A stretch of 64,000 nt of DNA from Armigeres subalbatus (lineage: Eukaryota > Arthropoda > Insecta > Diptera > Culicidae). This document shows positions 1 through 12,354 of the stretch, piece by piece (position 1 is the stretch's first letter; each line of letters starts with the position of its first letter). The stretch covers positions 457,298,248 through 457,362,247 of the forward strand of contig NC_085140.1 in NCBI RefSeq assembly GCF_024139115.2, in the 5' to 3' direction. The translations under genes were made by a program, and so were the position numbers. The notes beneath the pieces are model-generated. The model did no database searches. It saw nothing but the letters and a program-made list of their open reading frames with translations, and was not told where the DNA came from.

Positions 1-1844
1 ACAATCTCTTCAAAGTAGTTATCAAAAATTCAACATAACATTTTGAACAGTCAAAAAATTGTGAGCAGATTTAAATTTAACCCAAGTGTATCCTAGCCTC
101 GGTAGAACAACTATTCTAGCCTCACTCTAAGTTTATCGTGAATGGAGCCACCAAAGTCAAACAGCTGTCGTTATTCAACGGCAATGGCAAAGAGTGCAAA
201 TTGACAAAAAAGCGGAGGCGAAATTCTCTTCAGAACACAAACGGAAAGTCGCATCTTTTCGAGAAGTGATCCTCCACGCCCTTCTTAGAGCAAGAAGCGA
301 CAGATAGCAGAGTATCAAGTTTTATGCTCACATTTTTATTTAAAAATCAAACGAATCGCATACAAGATAACATTTGGCTTCATTTAACAGCCATCTGTTC
401 AATTTCCTGCTGCTGTTGATTGTGAGATGTCTGCTCGGAGAAGTTTTTTCCTCTGCGCGACAGACGTTTGTTATTACCCACGGAAAAAGCTACGAATTTG
501 AAAGAATGGTATCGAACGCACCACAGAAGTTTTTTGGTTATGTATTTTCAAAAACATGGCCAAAATAATATTCGTACATCTAAGCCGACTGAGTCCATTT
601 GTGATTGCCATTCTGCTCTGCTTGTGGCGTTTGTACTGTTCTTCCTTAGATCTAGGATCAGCGTGGAGGGATGAGAAAGTCAAAAAAAAAAACTTTCGAA
701 ACTAAAACACGAAAGTAGCAGAAAAGTTTCTTCTGTCTCTTTACTACTGCTAGGGCGGTGCAAAGTTTCTCTTCTGTCACACGATTCATCGCTGGCCGGA
801 GCTTAGTGACACATCCGTAGTCGACATGCTCCCAGCGGACGGCAGTTAGTTTGTTTCAAAGAGCTTATTCCCACAGTGAAACAAAACGCACGAAGCCGGC
901 CTCCGTTTCGTTTTTTTTTTTCGAATTGGACGCCGATTGAAGTAGGTCAACGAGAACAAATTGCATTTTGGTTTTAATGAGAAACATTGCTCCATCTCAT
1001 CAAATTGCAAATTAACAGATCATATTCGTGTGCGAGTAGCAAACCAGCTGGCAGATGTGTCTTGGCTGTGGCGTTCGCGTTTTTGAATTTGGCACAGCGT
1101 GGACTCGTCAAAACTGACTGACGGGCTGGGCTGACCCCAAATCTAATAAGCCCTCACTATGCAATTGGTTGCAGTCACAGTCAGTTCTCGAATATTGTTT
1201 TGAGTTTGTTATATTTATGAAATAACAAAAAATTAGCGAAAATTTTATGAAAATGTTTGACACTGACTCATTGCTGACTTATGTGGTGGAATTGTATTGA
1301 GCATAATGTGCATTATTTAGATACCGCGATCGAAAATCTTTATGATTACGCACCACCGAGATATTTGCTGTACCGAGCGAGCATCAGCTGGTGCAAGGGA
1401 GCATCAAATTAATTTTCTATTCCAACAGATGAGCGCGACCTGCCACATCCACCATGTAGTCAACTGACACAAGCGTTGCTGTCGGACGATGATGATGAAG
1501 ATGCACCGAAATATACGGCTTTTTGTTTGGAAGACCGAAAGGAAATTTCATGACAGCTGAAGGCAAGTTCCTTTTGTGCGATTGAAATCTAAATGGAGCT
1601 GCCAGCTCTTTGAAATGAAACTAAGCCCGTATTGAAATGTCGTCACTTTCTCAAAATTCGAATACAATAGCATTTCGTTCTGTGGTATGGATTGAATCCG
1701 AAATTTAGTCGTTTTTAAGTCGAGGAGCACTTTTGTACTATTCCATTTTATTTCATCAAAAAGAAGGCGTCTTGGCGAAACTTCTTCCAAACCTATGGCT
1801 CTACACTCCACCTGGAACTTGACCTGCTTGCTTTGCAACATATA
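1..1844. other. Unassigned non-coding DNA
   Basis: No open frame above about 100 codons, no recognisable protein motif and no clear repeat structure. Composition is ordinary mixed insect intergenic DNA. It could be intron or intergenic DNA; nothing in the sequence decides between these. Confidence 0.5.
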
Positions 1845-2390
1845 TCATAAGGCTGGATCATAAGGCCAAATAGTCATTAGGCCACATGAAAAAGGAAAAC
1901 TTAAAAGCAAGAAGTAAGAAGTGCGAGAGGGTTAAGTGTGATGTGGAAAATAAGAAGCAAGAGGAAAAGAAAGAAGACAGAAAAGGGAAAAAGAGGGAGA
2001 AAGGAAAGAAAAAGAAGGAAGATGGGAGAATTAAAAAAGAAGAAAGAAGAAAGAAGGAGGAACGAACAATGGAAAGGAAGAAGAAGAAGACGGGGAAAGG
2101 TAGTGAATAGAAGAAGCAAAATTAGAAAAAGATGAATAAAGTAAGAATTAGGACGGAAAAAAATTAAAAAAAAAAGAAAACGAAGAATGGAAACAAGGAA
2201 GAAGAACATGGAAAAAAGACAAAGAATGAAGGAAAAAGGAAGTTAGAAGAAGGAAAAGGTAGGAGGATAAATGTTGAATAAAAAAGAAAAAAAGTTAGAA
2301 GAAAAATAAAATAATAAAGATTGCAGAAACAACAAAAAAAGGAAAATCGGAGAAAGACGAAAGAAGAAAAAAGAAGGGAATAGAATTCCA
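1845..2390. repeat. GA-rich tract with degenerate ATTAGGCC iterons
   Basis: Around 1,850-1,890 are imperfect copies of the iteron CATTAGGCC/CATAAGGCC. They are followed by about 480 bp of purine-rich sequence (GAAGAAAGGA-like) that runs directly into the 24-bp satellite. The arrangement matches the left half of the better preserved element at 11,034-12,246, so this is probably a truncated relative with its right end lost. The lysine/glutamate-rich frames (and the phenylalanine/leucine-rich frames of the other strand) are by-products of the purine bias. Confidence 0.7.
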
Positions 2391-5300
2391 GGAATTCCTC
2401 CGGAAGTTCCTCCGGGAATTCCTCCGGAAGTTCCTCCGGGAATTCCTCCGGAAATTGCTCCAGGAATTCCTCCGGAAGTTCCTCCGGAAGTTCCTCCGGA
2501 ATTAAAACCGGAAGCTCCTCCGGAAGTTTGTCTGGAAGTTCCTCCGGGAATTCCTCCATGAATTCCTCCGGAAGTTCCTCCGGGAATTCCTCCGGAAGTT
2601 CCTCCGGGAATTCCTCGGGGAGTTCCTCCGGGAATTCCTCCGGAAGTTCCTCCGGGAATTCCTCCGGAAGTTCCTCCGGGAATTCCTCCGAAGTTCCTCC
2701 GGGAATTCCTCCGGAAGTTCCTCCGAATTCCTCCGAAGTTCCTCCGAATTCCTCCGGAAGTTCCTCCGAATTCTCCGAAGTTCCTCCGGGAATTCCTCCG
2801 GAAGTTCCTCCTGGAATTCCTCCGGAAATCCTCCGGGAATTCCTCCGGAAGTCCCTCCGGAATTCCTCCGGAAGTTCCTCCGAAATTCCTCCGGAAGTTC
2901 CTCCGAATTCCTCCGAAGTTCCTCCTGAATTCCTCCGGAAGTTCCTCCGAATTCCTCCGGAAGTTCCTCCGGAATTCCTCCGAAGTTCCTCCGAATTCCT
3001 CCGGAAGTTCCTCCGAATTCCTCCGAAGTTCCTCCGAATTCCTCCGGAAGTTCCTCCGGGAATTCCTCCGAAGTTCCTCCGAATTCCTCCGAAGTTCCTC
3101 CGAATTCCTCCGAAGTTCCTCCGAATTCCTCCGGAAGTTCCTCCGAATTCCTCCGGAAGTTCCTCCGGGAATTCCTCCGGAAGTTCCTCCGGGAATTCCT
3201 CCGAAGTTCCTCTGGAATTCCTCCGAAGTTCCTCCGGGAATTCCTCCGGAAGTTCCTCCGGGAATTCCTCCGGAAGTTCCTCCGAATTCCTCCGAAGTTC
3301 CTCCGGGAATTCCTCCGGAAGTTCCTCCGAATTCCTCCGGAAGTTCCTCCGGGAATTCCTCCGGAAGTTCCTCCGGGAATTCCTCCGAAGTTCCTCCGAA
3401 TTCCTCCGAATTCCTCCGAAGTTCCTCCGAATTCCTCCGGAAGTTCCTCCGAATTCCTCCGAAGTTCCTCCGAATTCCTCCGGAAGTTCCTCCGGGAATT
3501 CCTCCGGAAGTTCCTCCGAATTCCTCCGAAGTTCCTCCGGAATTCCTCCGGAAGTTCCTCCGAATTCCTCCGGAAGTTCCTCCGAATTCCTCCGGAAGTT
3601 CCTCCGAATTCCTCCGAAGTTCCTCCGAATTCCTCCGAAGTTCCTCCGAATTCCTCCGGAAGTTCCTCCGGGAATTCCTCCGGAAGTTCCTCCGGGAATT
3701 CCTCCGAAGTTCCTCCGAATTCCTCCGGAAGTTCCTCCGAATTCCTCCGGAAGTTCCTCCGAATTCCTCCGAAGTTCCTCCGGGAATTCCTCCGAAGTTC
3801 CTCCGAATTCCTCCGGAAGTTCCTCCGAATTCCTCCGAAGTTCCTCCGGGAATTCCTCCGGAAGTTCCTCCGAATTCCTCCGGAAGTTCCTCCGGGAATT
3901 CCTCCGAAGTTCCTCCGGGAATTCCTCCGAAGTTCCTCCAGGAATTCCTCCGGAAGTTCCTCCAGGAATTCCTCCGGAAGTTCCTCCAGGAATTCCTCCG
4001 AAGTTCCTCCGAATTCCTCCGGAAGTTCCTCCGAATTCCTCCGAAGTTCCTCCGGGAATTCCTCCGGAAGTTCCTCCAATTCCTCCGAAGTTCCTCCGGG
4101 AATTCCTCCGGAAGTTCCTCCGGGAATTCCTCCGAAGTTCCTCCGAATTCCTCCGAAGTTCCTCCGAATTCCTCCGAAGTTCCTCCGGGAATTCCTCCGA
4201 AGTTCCTCCGGAATTCCTCCGAAGTTCCTCCGAATTCCTCCGGAAGTTCCTCCGAATTCCTCCGGAAGTTCCTCCGAATTCCTCCGGAAGTTCCTCCGGG
4301 AATTCCTCCGGAAGTTCCTCCGGGAATTCCTCCGAAGTTCCTCCGGGAATTCCTCCGGAAGTTCCTCCGAATTCCTCCGAAGTTCCTCCGAATTCCTCCG
4401 AAGTTCCTCCGAATTCCTCCGGAAGTTCCTCCGAATTCCTCCGGAAGTTCCTCCGAACTCCTCCGGAAGTTCCTCCGGGAACCTCCGGAAGTTCCTCCGA
4501 ATTCCTCCGAAGTTCCTCCGGGAATTCCTCCGAAGTTCCTCCGGGAATTCCTCCGGAAGTTCCTCCGAATTCCTCCGAAGTTCCTCCGGGAATTCCTCCG
4601 AAGTTCCTCCGGGAATTCCTCCGAAGTTCCTCCGAATTCCTCCGAAGTTCCTCCGAATTCCTCCGAAGTTCCTCCGAATTCCTCCGAAGTTCCTCCGAAT
4701 TCCTCCGAAGTTCCTCCGGGAATTCCTCCGAAGTTCCTCCGAATTCCTCCGGAAGTTCCTCCGAATTCCTCCGAAGTTCCTCCGGGAATTCCTCCGGAAG
4801 TTCCTCCGGGAATTCCTCCGAAGTTCCTCCAGAATTCCTCCGAAGTTCCTCCGGGAATTCCTCCAGGAATTCCTCCGGAAGTTTCTCCAGGAATTTTTCC
4901 TGAAATTCCTCCAAAAGTTCCTCCTGGAATTCCTCCGAAGTTCCTCCGAATTCCTCCGGAAGTTCCTCCCAATTCCTCCGGAAGTTCCTCCGGGAATTCC
5001 TCCGGAAGTTCCTCCGAAATTCCTCCGAATTCCTCCGAAGTTCCTCCGGAATTCCTCCGGAAGTTCCTCCGGGAATTCCTCCGGAAGTTCCTCCGAATTC
5101 CTCCGAAGTTCCTCCGGGAATTCCTCCGAAGTTCCTCCGGGAATTCCTCCGAAGTTCCTCCGAATTCCTCCGGAAGTTCCTCCGGAATTCCTCCGAAGTT
5201 CCTCCGAATTCCTCCGAAGTTCCTCCGAATTCCTCCGAAGTTCCTCCGAATTCCTCCGGAAGTTCCTCCGAATTCCTCCGAAGTTCCTCCGAATTCCTCC

Positions 5301-7334
5301 GAAGTTCCTCCGAATTCCTCCGGAAGTTCCTCCGAATTCCTCCGGAAGTTCCTCCGGGAATTCCTCCGGAAGTTCCTCCGGGAATTCCTCCGAAGTTCCT
5401 CCGAATTCCTCCGGAAGTTCCTCCAGGAATTCCTCCGAAGTTCCTCCGGGAATTCCTCCGGAAGTTCCTCCAGGAATTCCTCCGAAGTTCCTCCGAATTC
5501 TCCGGAAGTTCCTCCGGGAATTCCTCCGGAAGTTCCTCCGGGAATTCCTCCGGAAGTTCCTCCGGGAATTCCTCCGGAAGTTCCTCCGGAATTCCTCCGG
5601 AAGTTCCTCCGAATTCCTCCGAAGTTCCTCCGGGAATTCCTCCGAAGTTCCTCCGGAATTCCTCCGAAGTTCCTCCGGAATTCCTCCGGAAGTTCCTCCG
5701 GAATTCCTCCGAAGTTCCTCCGAATTCCTCCGAAGTTCCTCCGGGAATTCCTCCGAAGTTCCTCCGGGAATTCCTCCGAAGTTCCTCCAGAATTCCTCCG
5801 GAAGTTCCTCCGAATTCCTCCGGAAGTTCCTCCGAATTCCTCCGGAAGTTCCTCCGAATTCCTCCGGAAGTTCCTCCGGGAATTCCTCCGAAGTTCCTCC
5901 GGGAATTCCTCCGAAGTTCCTCCGGGAATTCCTCCGGAAGTTCCTCCGAAATTCCTCCGGAAGTTCCTCCCAGAATTCCTCCGGCAATTCCTCCGGGAAT
6001 TCCTCCGGCAATTCCTCCGAATTCCTCCGGCAATTCCTCCGGAAGTTCCTCCGAATTCCTCCGGAAGTTCCTCCGGGAATTCCTCCGGAAGTTCCTCCGA
6101 ATTCCTCCGAAGTTCCTCCGAATTCCTCCGAAGTTCCTCCGGGAATTCCTCCGGAAGTTCCTCCGAATTCCTCCGGAAGTTCCTCCGGAATTCCTCCGAA
6201 GTTCCTCCGGGAATTCCTCCGAAGTTCCTCCGAATTCCTCCGGAAGTTCCTCCGGGAATTCCTCCGGAAGTTCCTCCGGGAATTCCTCCGGAAGTTCCTC
6301 CGGAATTCCTCCGGAAGTTCCTCCGGAATTCCTCCGAATTCCTCCGAAGTTCCTCCGGGAATTCCTCCGGAAGTTCCTCCGAATTCCTCCGAATTCCTCC
6401 GGAAGTTCCTCCGGAATTCCTCCGAAGTTCCTCCGAATTCCTCCGGAAGTTCCTCCGAATTCCTCCGAAGTTCCTCCGAATTCCTCCGGAAGTTCCTCCG
6501 AAGTTCCTCCGGGAATTCCTCCGGAAGTTCCTCCGGGAATTCCTCCGGAAGTTCCTCCGGGAATTCCTCCGGAAGTGCCCCGGGGAATGCCTCCGCGAGG
6601 TCCTCCGGGAATTCCTCCGGAAGTTCCTCCGGGAATTCCTCCGGAAGTTCCTCCTGAAGTTCCTCCGGAAGTTCCTCCGAATTCCTCCGAAGTTCCTCCG
6701 AATTCCTCCGGAAGTTCCTCCGGGAATTCCTCCGGAAGTTCCTCCTGAATTCCTCCGGAAGTTCCTCCGGGAATTCCTCCGAAGTTCCTCCGGGAATTAC
6801 TCCGGAAGTTCCTCCGAATTCCTCCGAAGTTCCTCCGGGAATTCCTCCGGAAGTTCCTCCGGGAATTCCTCCGAAGTTCCTCCGAATTCCTCCGAAGTTC
6901 CTCCGGAAGTTCCTCCGGAAGTTCCTCCAGGAATTCCTCCGAAGTTCCTCCAGGAATTCCTCCGGAAGTTCCTCCAGGAATTCCTCCGGAAGTTCCTCCA
7001 GGAATTCCTCCGGAAGTTCCTCCGGGAATTCCTCCGGAAGTTCCTCCAGGAATTCCTCCGGAAGTTCCTCCAGGAATTCCTCCGGAAGTTCCTCCAGGAA
7101 TTCCTCCGAAGTTCCTCCAGGAATTCCTCCGAAGTTCCTCCGGGAATTCCTCCGAAGTTCCTCCAGGAATTCTCCGAAGTTCCTCCAGGAATTCCTCCGG
7201 AAGTTCCTCCAGGAATTCCTCCGGAAGTTCCTCCAGGAATTCCTCCGGAAGTTCCTCCAGGAATTCCTCCGGAAGTTCCTCCAGGAATTCCTCTGGAAAA
7301 TCCTCCGGGAATTCCTCCGGAAGTTCCTCCAGGA
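2391..7334. repeat. 24-bp satellite array, copy 1 (heterogeneous)
   Basis: About 4.9 kb made almost entirely of two alternating 12-mers, GGAATTCCTCCG and GAAGTTCCTCCG. The number of G residues after each CCTCC varies from 1 to 3, so unit length drifts by 1-2 bp and the frame changes constantly. Translations of the minus strand switch between [16 protein letters not shown] and RRNFRRNS blocks, with [16 protein letters not shown] and SSGSSSGN on the plus strand. None of the six frames of the unit contains a stop, which explains open frames of up to 1,758 codons. I regard them as non-coding. From about 6,900 to 7,334 the variant CCTCCAGGAATT replaces CCTCCGGGAATT. Confidence 0.95.
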
Positions 7335-7371
7335 AACGGTTACAGCAACTTGTGCCTGATTTTGGTAACAT

Positions 7372-7664
7372 CTTCTTCTTCTTCTTATTGGCATTACATC
7401 CCCACACTGGGACAGAGCCGCCTCGCAGCTTAGTGTTCATTAAGCACTTCCACAGTTATTAACTGCGAGGTTTCTAAGCCAGGTTACCATTTTTGCATTC
7501 GTATATCATGAGGCTAACACGATGATACTTTTATGCCCAGGGAAGTCGGGACAATTTCCAAATCGAAAATTGCCTAGACCGACACCGGGAATCGAACCCA
7601 GCCACCCTCAGCATGGTCATGCTTTTTAGCCGCGCATCTTACTGCACGGCTAAGGAGGAGGAGG
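7372..7664 (-). mobile_element. tRNA-derived SINE (Feilai-like)
   Basis: Read on the minus strand, the element starts with a tRNA-like head containing a good B box (GGTTCGATTCC, complement near 7,590-7,605). It ends with GCCAATAAGAAGAAGAAG, the 3' end typical of Feilai-type mosquito SINEs as I remember them. Perfect 13-bp direct repeats ATTTTGGTAACAT flank it at 7,359-7,371 and 7,665-7,677, the expected signature of LINE-driven insertion. It lies immediately beside the end of satellite array 1. Transcription would be by RNA polymerase III from the internal promoter. Confidence 0.85.
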
Positions 7665-7677
7665 ATTTTGGTAACAT

Positions 7678-10600
7678 ATGAGATGCAGTAACCTATGTGG
7701 AACATGTGTGCTGCTAGGGATGTGAGAGTAGAGGTTATTGTGTTTTTTTTTTTGGTAAATTGGTCGGACATTGTCCTGAACATGGGAGACATCGCGCCCG
7801 GAACCGGATGATGACGTTGCACAAATCTACTACATACTTGAGACCCATTAATTTTAATAACCTATCTGGATTATAGAAGGACAACTTTATTGTGGCTAGA
7901 CTGTATAAAAATGTTACAGCATATATTGTGCAATGGTGTGCATAGAAAAGCTTTCATTTAATAACTGAGGAAATGCTAGCTAATAGAACACTTAATTGAA
8001 AAGCAGGCCAAGTTCCAGTTGGAATGTAGAGCCTTATAAACAAAAGAAGTTGTATGGGTTTAACAGCTGTACTCCATGCATGTAACGAAAATATGATTCT
8101 CGAAACCGTATAATACTTGGAAGCACCGCACTAATTAACACTTGATAGCAATAAGCTAATGTCCTCGTTCGTTGGTCGAAATAATAAGACCCGCCATTAC
8201 GCGGCTGTCACACTGTTTCACACCATAAGCACAATTATGACTCTGCACCGAATCTTACAGCTGATTAAAGATCCGTGAAATTAAATGAACAACCATATCA
8301 ATGTTGCAGTAAAGCGTCCATCGCTACAACTGGAAGGTAGCCCGCAGCCATAGACCCATCCGAGCTTGGCCACTAAGAGGAAAATACCATTGTTTATGCG
8401 CCCCCCGTTCGTTGTCGATGGTCATAATTTCGCGCTTCCCGTTTGAAATATGTACCGACGACGCTGTTCGCCACCGCCATCATCTCGTCCAGGCAGCCAT
8501 TCAGAATTTCCCCGCTGCTGGCTGCTGTTTGTTGTTCTCGCTGTGACCTGGAGTGTCCCAATAATAATCAAAGCGACGGCCATAAACGATAATGTTCGAC
8601 CCGCTCGACGTCCTGCCCGCGTCCTGCCATGGTCCGGGACAAGGGAAGCGCCCATAGGCATGACAAAGCACAATCACAATCGGGCCGGAGGATGACGACG
8701 GTCGTTCGGTGGACCGAACTGGTCGCTGTGCCTTCGGAGGTACTTTCCCATTTTATGAAGTCGTTGGTAGTTGAATCATCTTACAACTCTATTATTATGA
8801 CGTCATGAACGAGCCGGATCTTCATTACCGTGTTCTCCTATGAAGCAAAGCGTGTTTCGTACGGTTATGATACGGCTCTTAAGGGGCAGCACGAAATCAA
8901 GCTTTGTTATAATCGTAAAATTGAACATTACTGTGCCGAAGAAGTTAATTTGACGTGACTTTGATGGTTCTTGTATTAGGTTTTGAAAATTACTCGGACA
9001 CAGTACTTTTATTTTGATATTTATTTCTTCCAACAATGACTGCTGCCTGCTTTCACCGCATGATTTATGATGCTGTAGTTTGCAAATTTTTATAAATGCT
9101 CATCCCCACCATGATGTGGTTAACGTGGGCCAAACTGTTTGCATCATCGCAGTTCTCATATAAGCAGGAAGGTACCTCCAAGGGCGAATGTGTGCGGCCT
9201 TCCCTTTGTCGGCAAAATTTTTCGGATACCCACACCACACATTCTTTTTTCTCTCTGCTGGGACCGAACTGCCGACAACGACGATGCGATGACGGCAAGG
9301 AGTAGGTATCCGACCATTTATCATCAGAGCTGCAGCTTCTCCGGAAGCACGTTTTCTGGATGAGGTAAAGAGGATACCCGTTGAGTGTAATCATGTGTCA
9401 ATGACAAATGCGAAATTTTTCTCACTTGGTTGGAGAGTGAGAAGATGGATCATCTTGGGGCTGTCTTTTTTCTAGAATGGAAATTGATACTCAAAAGGGA
9501 TCCTGCTTGGTGGCGGCGAAATATTTATTTAATTCAATGAAAAATGTGAATGAGTGAAATTCGAAGATAAAAGCGAATAAAGCTTCTTTAGCTGAATATA
9601 TTCGTAGGTCTAGCAGACGTTGAAAATACGCCTTAAATTGTATTTGCAGAAGCATCTGCTTCTTGACTGATTCAGGTTGGTAGCTTTTAAAATATATATC
9701 CATTGTGTTGAAGCAATTTAAACTGGTCTTATGTGACCATTTTCTACACCGTTTAGCCGGTTGCTCCGACCTTCCCCCAAGTAACCAATAAGGACTATTT
9801 TTCGTTGAAGAGATTTTTTTATGGATATTCAAATGGATTTTCCAAACAAATCTCACATCTAAACTAAAATTTTGACATATAAGAGCTTCATCAAGCGATC
9901 AAAGATTCATCCGATCCACAATCTGTATTAGTGGAGCAAACAAATGTATATTATTGGAAATAATTAATACGATATAATGCTATTGAACTCGAAATCGTTG
10001 ATTTGTATATTATCTAGCGCATGGTTTCAATAGAAAGAAAACATAACAGAAAGTTGCTATCCAACTATCATCAAGACACCCGAATGGTGATAATGGCAAT
10101 TTACGTTGTAGTTCTTGTTTCAAAATTTCCAAAGTAACTTTCAAATTTTAAAAAGAAGCCCCGCACTACGGTACTTGTTATGGGCAACTGTACATAATAA
10201 CTATGTTAAGTTAAGTTTAGACTGATTTCAAAATTCGATTGAAGTATCTCACCGCATGGACATGAATCCCACTTTGTTTATGTAAAGGAGGCTCAATGTA
10301 TTGATGCCTAACGTCGCGCATCCATAAATATGCTCAACAGAAAGTATTGATGCTGTTATGTTTGGCAACTTAACGTCAAGTAAACGGAATAAGCTTAAAA
10401 AATACAGTCGTTAAGCGTATTAAAAAAAAGAGTTCCTAACATTAGTATTCTTTGCAATTTTAATATAACGTCCGACATTACGACATTACCACTGGTGTAG
10501 ACTGTATAGAAGGTGGAAAAACATCCAACCGTTCCACACCGCTGGATGAAGGGAAAGTTCTTGATGTGGCCGTATAAAAGAGCGGAAGCTCTTGTCAAAG

Positions 10601-11021
10601 GAAAGTTATCGGTTCCTTCATCTACATGGCGCAAGATTCCGTGCACCTTAGAGAGGAAATGTTTAAACACATATGCGCAAGATGAAGCTGAAGCTTAGCC
10701 GAAACTTAGAAGTCGGGTCTACGGGTTTCAAAGCGTTGATACCAATATCTGCCGACAGGTAGACTAGATGTACCAGTCGTGGCTATAGGACCAGTTGTCG
10801 CACTAGTGGATTATACACCAAGTGGTACATCACATCACCACAAAACGTTTTCTGATCAGTGAACCATATTCATAAGACACGATAACACCTTTAATCTCCC
10901 CCAAATTAAACAAACCATAATTGTAAAAAATGATTTTTGTCGTCCTTTGCACCAGTTGTCGCACTAGTGGTCCCATTATGGTCAATCCCATAAGAAAACA
11001 ACATGGGATGCCATAATAGGA
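7678..11021. other. Unassigned non-coding DNA
   Basis: No recognisable gene. The 8,400-8,760 part is more GC-rich and less repetitive than its surroundings but has no convincing exon. A perfect 20-bp direct repeat beginning ACCAGTTGTCGC lies at 10,790-10,809 and 10,951-10,970, enclosing 141 bp. The rest is AT-rich with only short, motif-free open frames. Confidence 0.5.
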
Positions 11022-11033
11022 ACCAAAATTAAG

Positions 11034-12246
11034 GATGCTGGGTCATTAGGCCGAAGACCATTAGGCCGAATGGTCATTAGGCCGAACGGTCATTAGGCCG
11101 AATGAGAACTGGGGAGTGAGAAGTGAGTAGTGCGAAGTGAGGAAGAAGTAGAACGGAAGAAGAATAAGGAAAAAGGAGGAAGAAGTAAGAAGGAAGACGA
11201 AAGAAGGTAGAAGGAATAAAGAAGAAGGAAGAAGGAAGAAAGAAGAAAGACTCGAGAAAGAAGTAAGAAAACGGAAGAAAGGAAGAAAAAAGAAGGAAGA
11301 AGGAAGAGGGAAGAAAGAAGAAGGAAAAAAGAAGAAGGAAGAAGGAAGGGAGAAGAAAGAAGGAAGAAAGAAGGAAGAAATAAGAAAAAAGAAGGAAGAA
11401 GGAAAAACGAAAAAGGAAGAAGGAAGAAAGAAGACTGGAGAAAGAAGGAAGAGGAAAGAAGAAAGAAAGAAAAAAGAAGAAGGAAGAAGGAAAAAGGAAG
11501 AATGAAGAAGGAAGAAAGCAGAAGGAAGAATGAAGAAGGAAGAAGGAAGAAGCAAGAAGGAGGAAAGAAGAAGGAAGAAGAGAGAGGGAAGCAGAAAGAA
11601 GGAAGAAGGCAGAAAGAAGAAGGAAGAAGAAAGAAGGAAGAAGAAAGAAGAAAGAAGGAAGTGGAAGAAAAAAGAAGGAAAAAAGAAGAAGGATGAAAGA
11701 AGAAAGAAGAAGGAAGACGGGATAAAGAAAGAAGAAAGAAGGAAAAAAGAAGAAAGAAGAAGGAAGATGGAAAAAGGAAGAAGGAAGAAGGAGGAAGGGA
11801 GAAGCAAGAAGGAAGAAGGAAGAAGGAAGAAGGAAGAATGAAGAATGAAGAAGGAAGAAGGAAGATGGAAAAAGGAAGAAGGAAGAATGAAGAAGGGAGA
11901 AGGAAGAAGGAAGACGGGATAAAGAAGGAAGAGGGAAGAAGAAAGAAGGAAAAAAGAAGAAAGAAGAAGGAAGATGGAAAAAGGAAGAAAGAAGTAGGAA
12001 GAAGGAAGAAGAAAGAAGGAAGGAGGAAGAAAGAAGAAGGAAAAGGAAGACGACAGATAGAAGAAGGGAAAAAGAAGAATGGGTAAGGTGAAGAAAGAAC
12101 TTCTCATTTTTTACTTTTTGCTTCTTTTTGTTAATTCGGCCTAATGGCCATTCGGCCTAATGACCGTTCGGCCTAATGACTATTCGGCCTAATGACCTTC
12201 GGCCAAATGTCCATCGGCCTACCGGCCTTCGGCCTAATGGCCTGAC
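11034..12246. mobile_element. GA-rich element with inverted terminal iterons
   Basis: Four copies of CATTAGGCCGAA at 11,041-11,101 point inward. At 12,132-12,242 about seven copies of the complement TTCGGCCTAATG (some degenerate) form the opposite end. Between them is about 1 kb of GAAGAAGGA-type purine repeat, including a long pyrimidine-rich frame on the minus strand that I consider spurious. A 12-bp direct repeat ACCAAAATTAAG occurs just outside both ends (11,022-11,033 and 12,247-12,258) and looks like a target-site duplication. There is no coding capacity; if mobile, it is non-autonomous. I cannot assign a superfamily. Confidence 0.7.
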
Positions 12247-12354
12247 ACCAAAATTAAGAATAGTGTCACAACTGGTACATGTGTTCATATTATGGATTAA
12301 GCAATTTTGGGTACTTTCAAGAATTTTAATGCGGTTTTCATAAATTTTAATCCG

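Noticed and set aside
2391..7334. CRISPR-like array
   Set aside because: No unique spacers between repeats, unit far too short, and the genome is eukaryotic.
2391..7334. Heat-shock element array (GAAnnTTC)
   Set aside because: Spacing between GAA and TTC halves is 0 or 1 bases here, not the required 2.
2164..7440. 1,758-codon and other very long open frames over the satellite
   Set aside because: The repeat unit is stop-free in all frames and the frame drifts through 1-2 bp indels; ends run into simple sequence. No coding signal.
11061..12107. 348-codon serine/phenylalanine/leucine-rich frame resembling a membrane protein
   Set aside because: It is the complement of a GA-rich simple repeat; hydrophobicity is a composition artefact.
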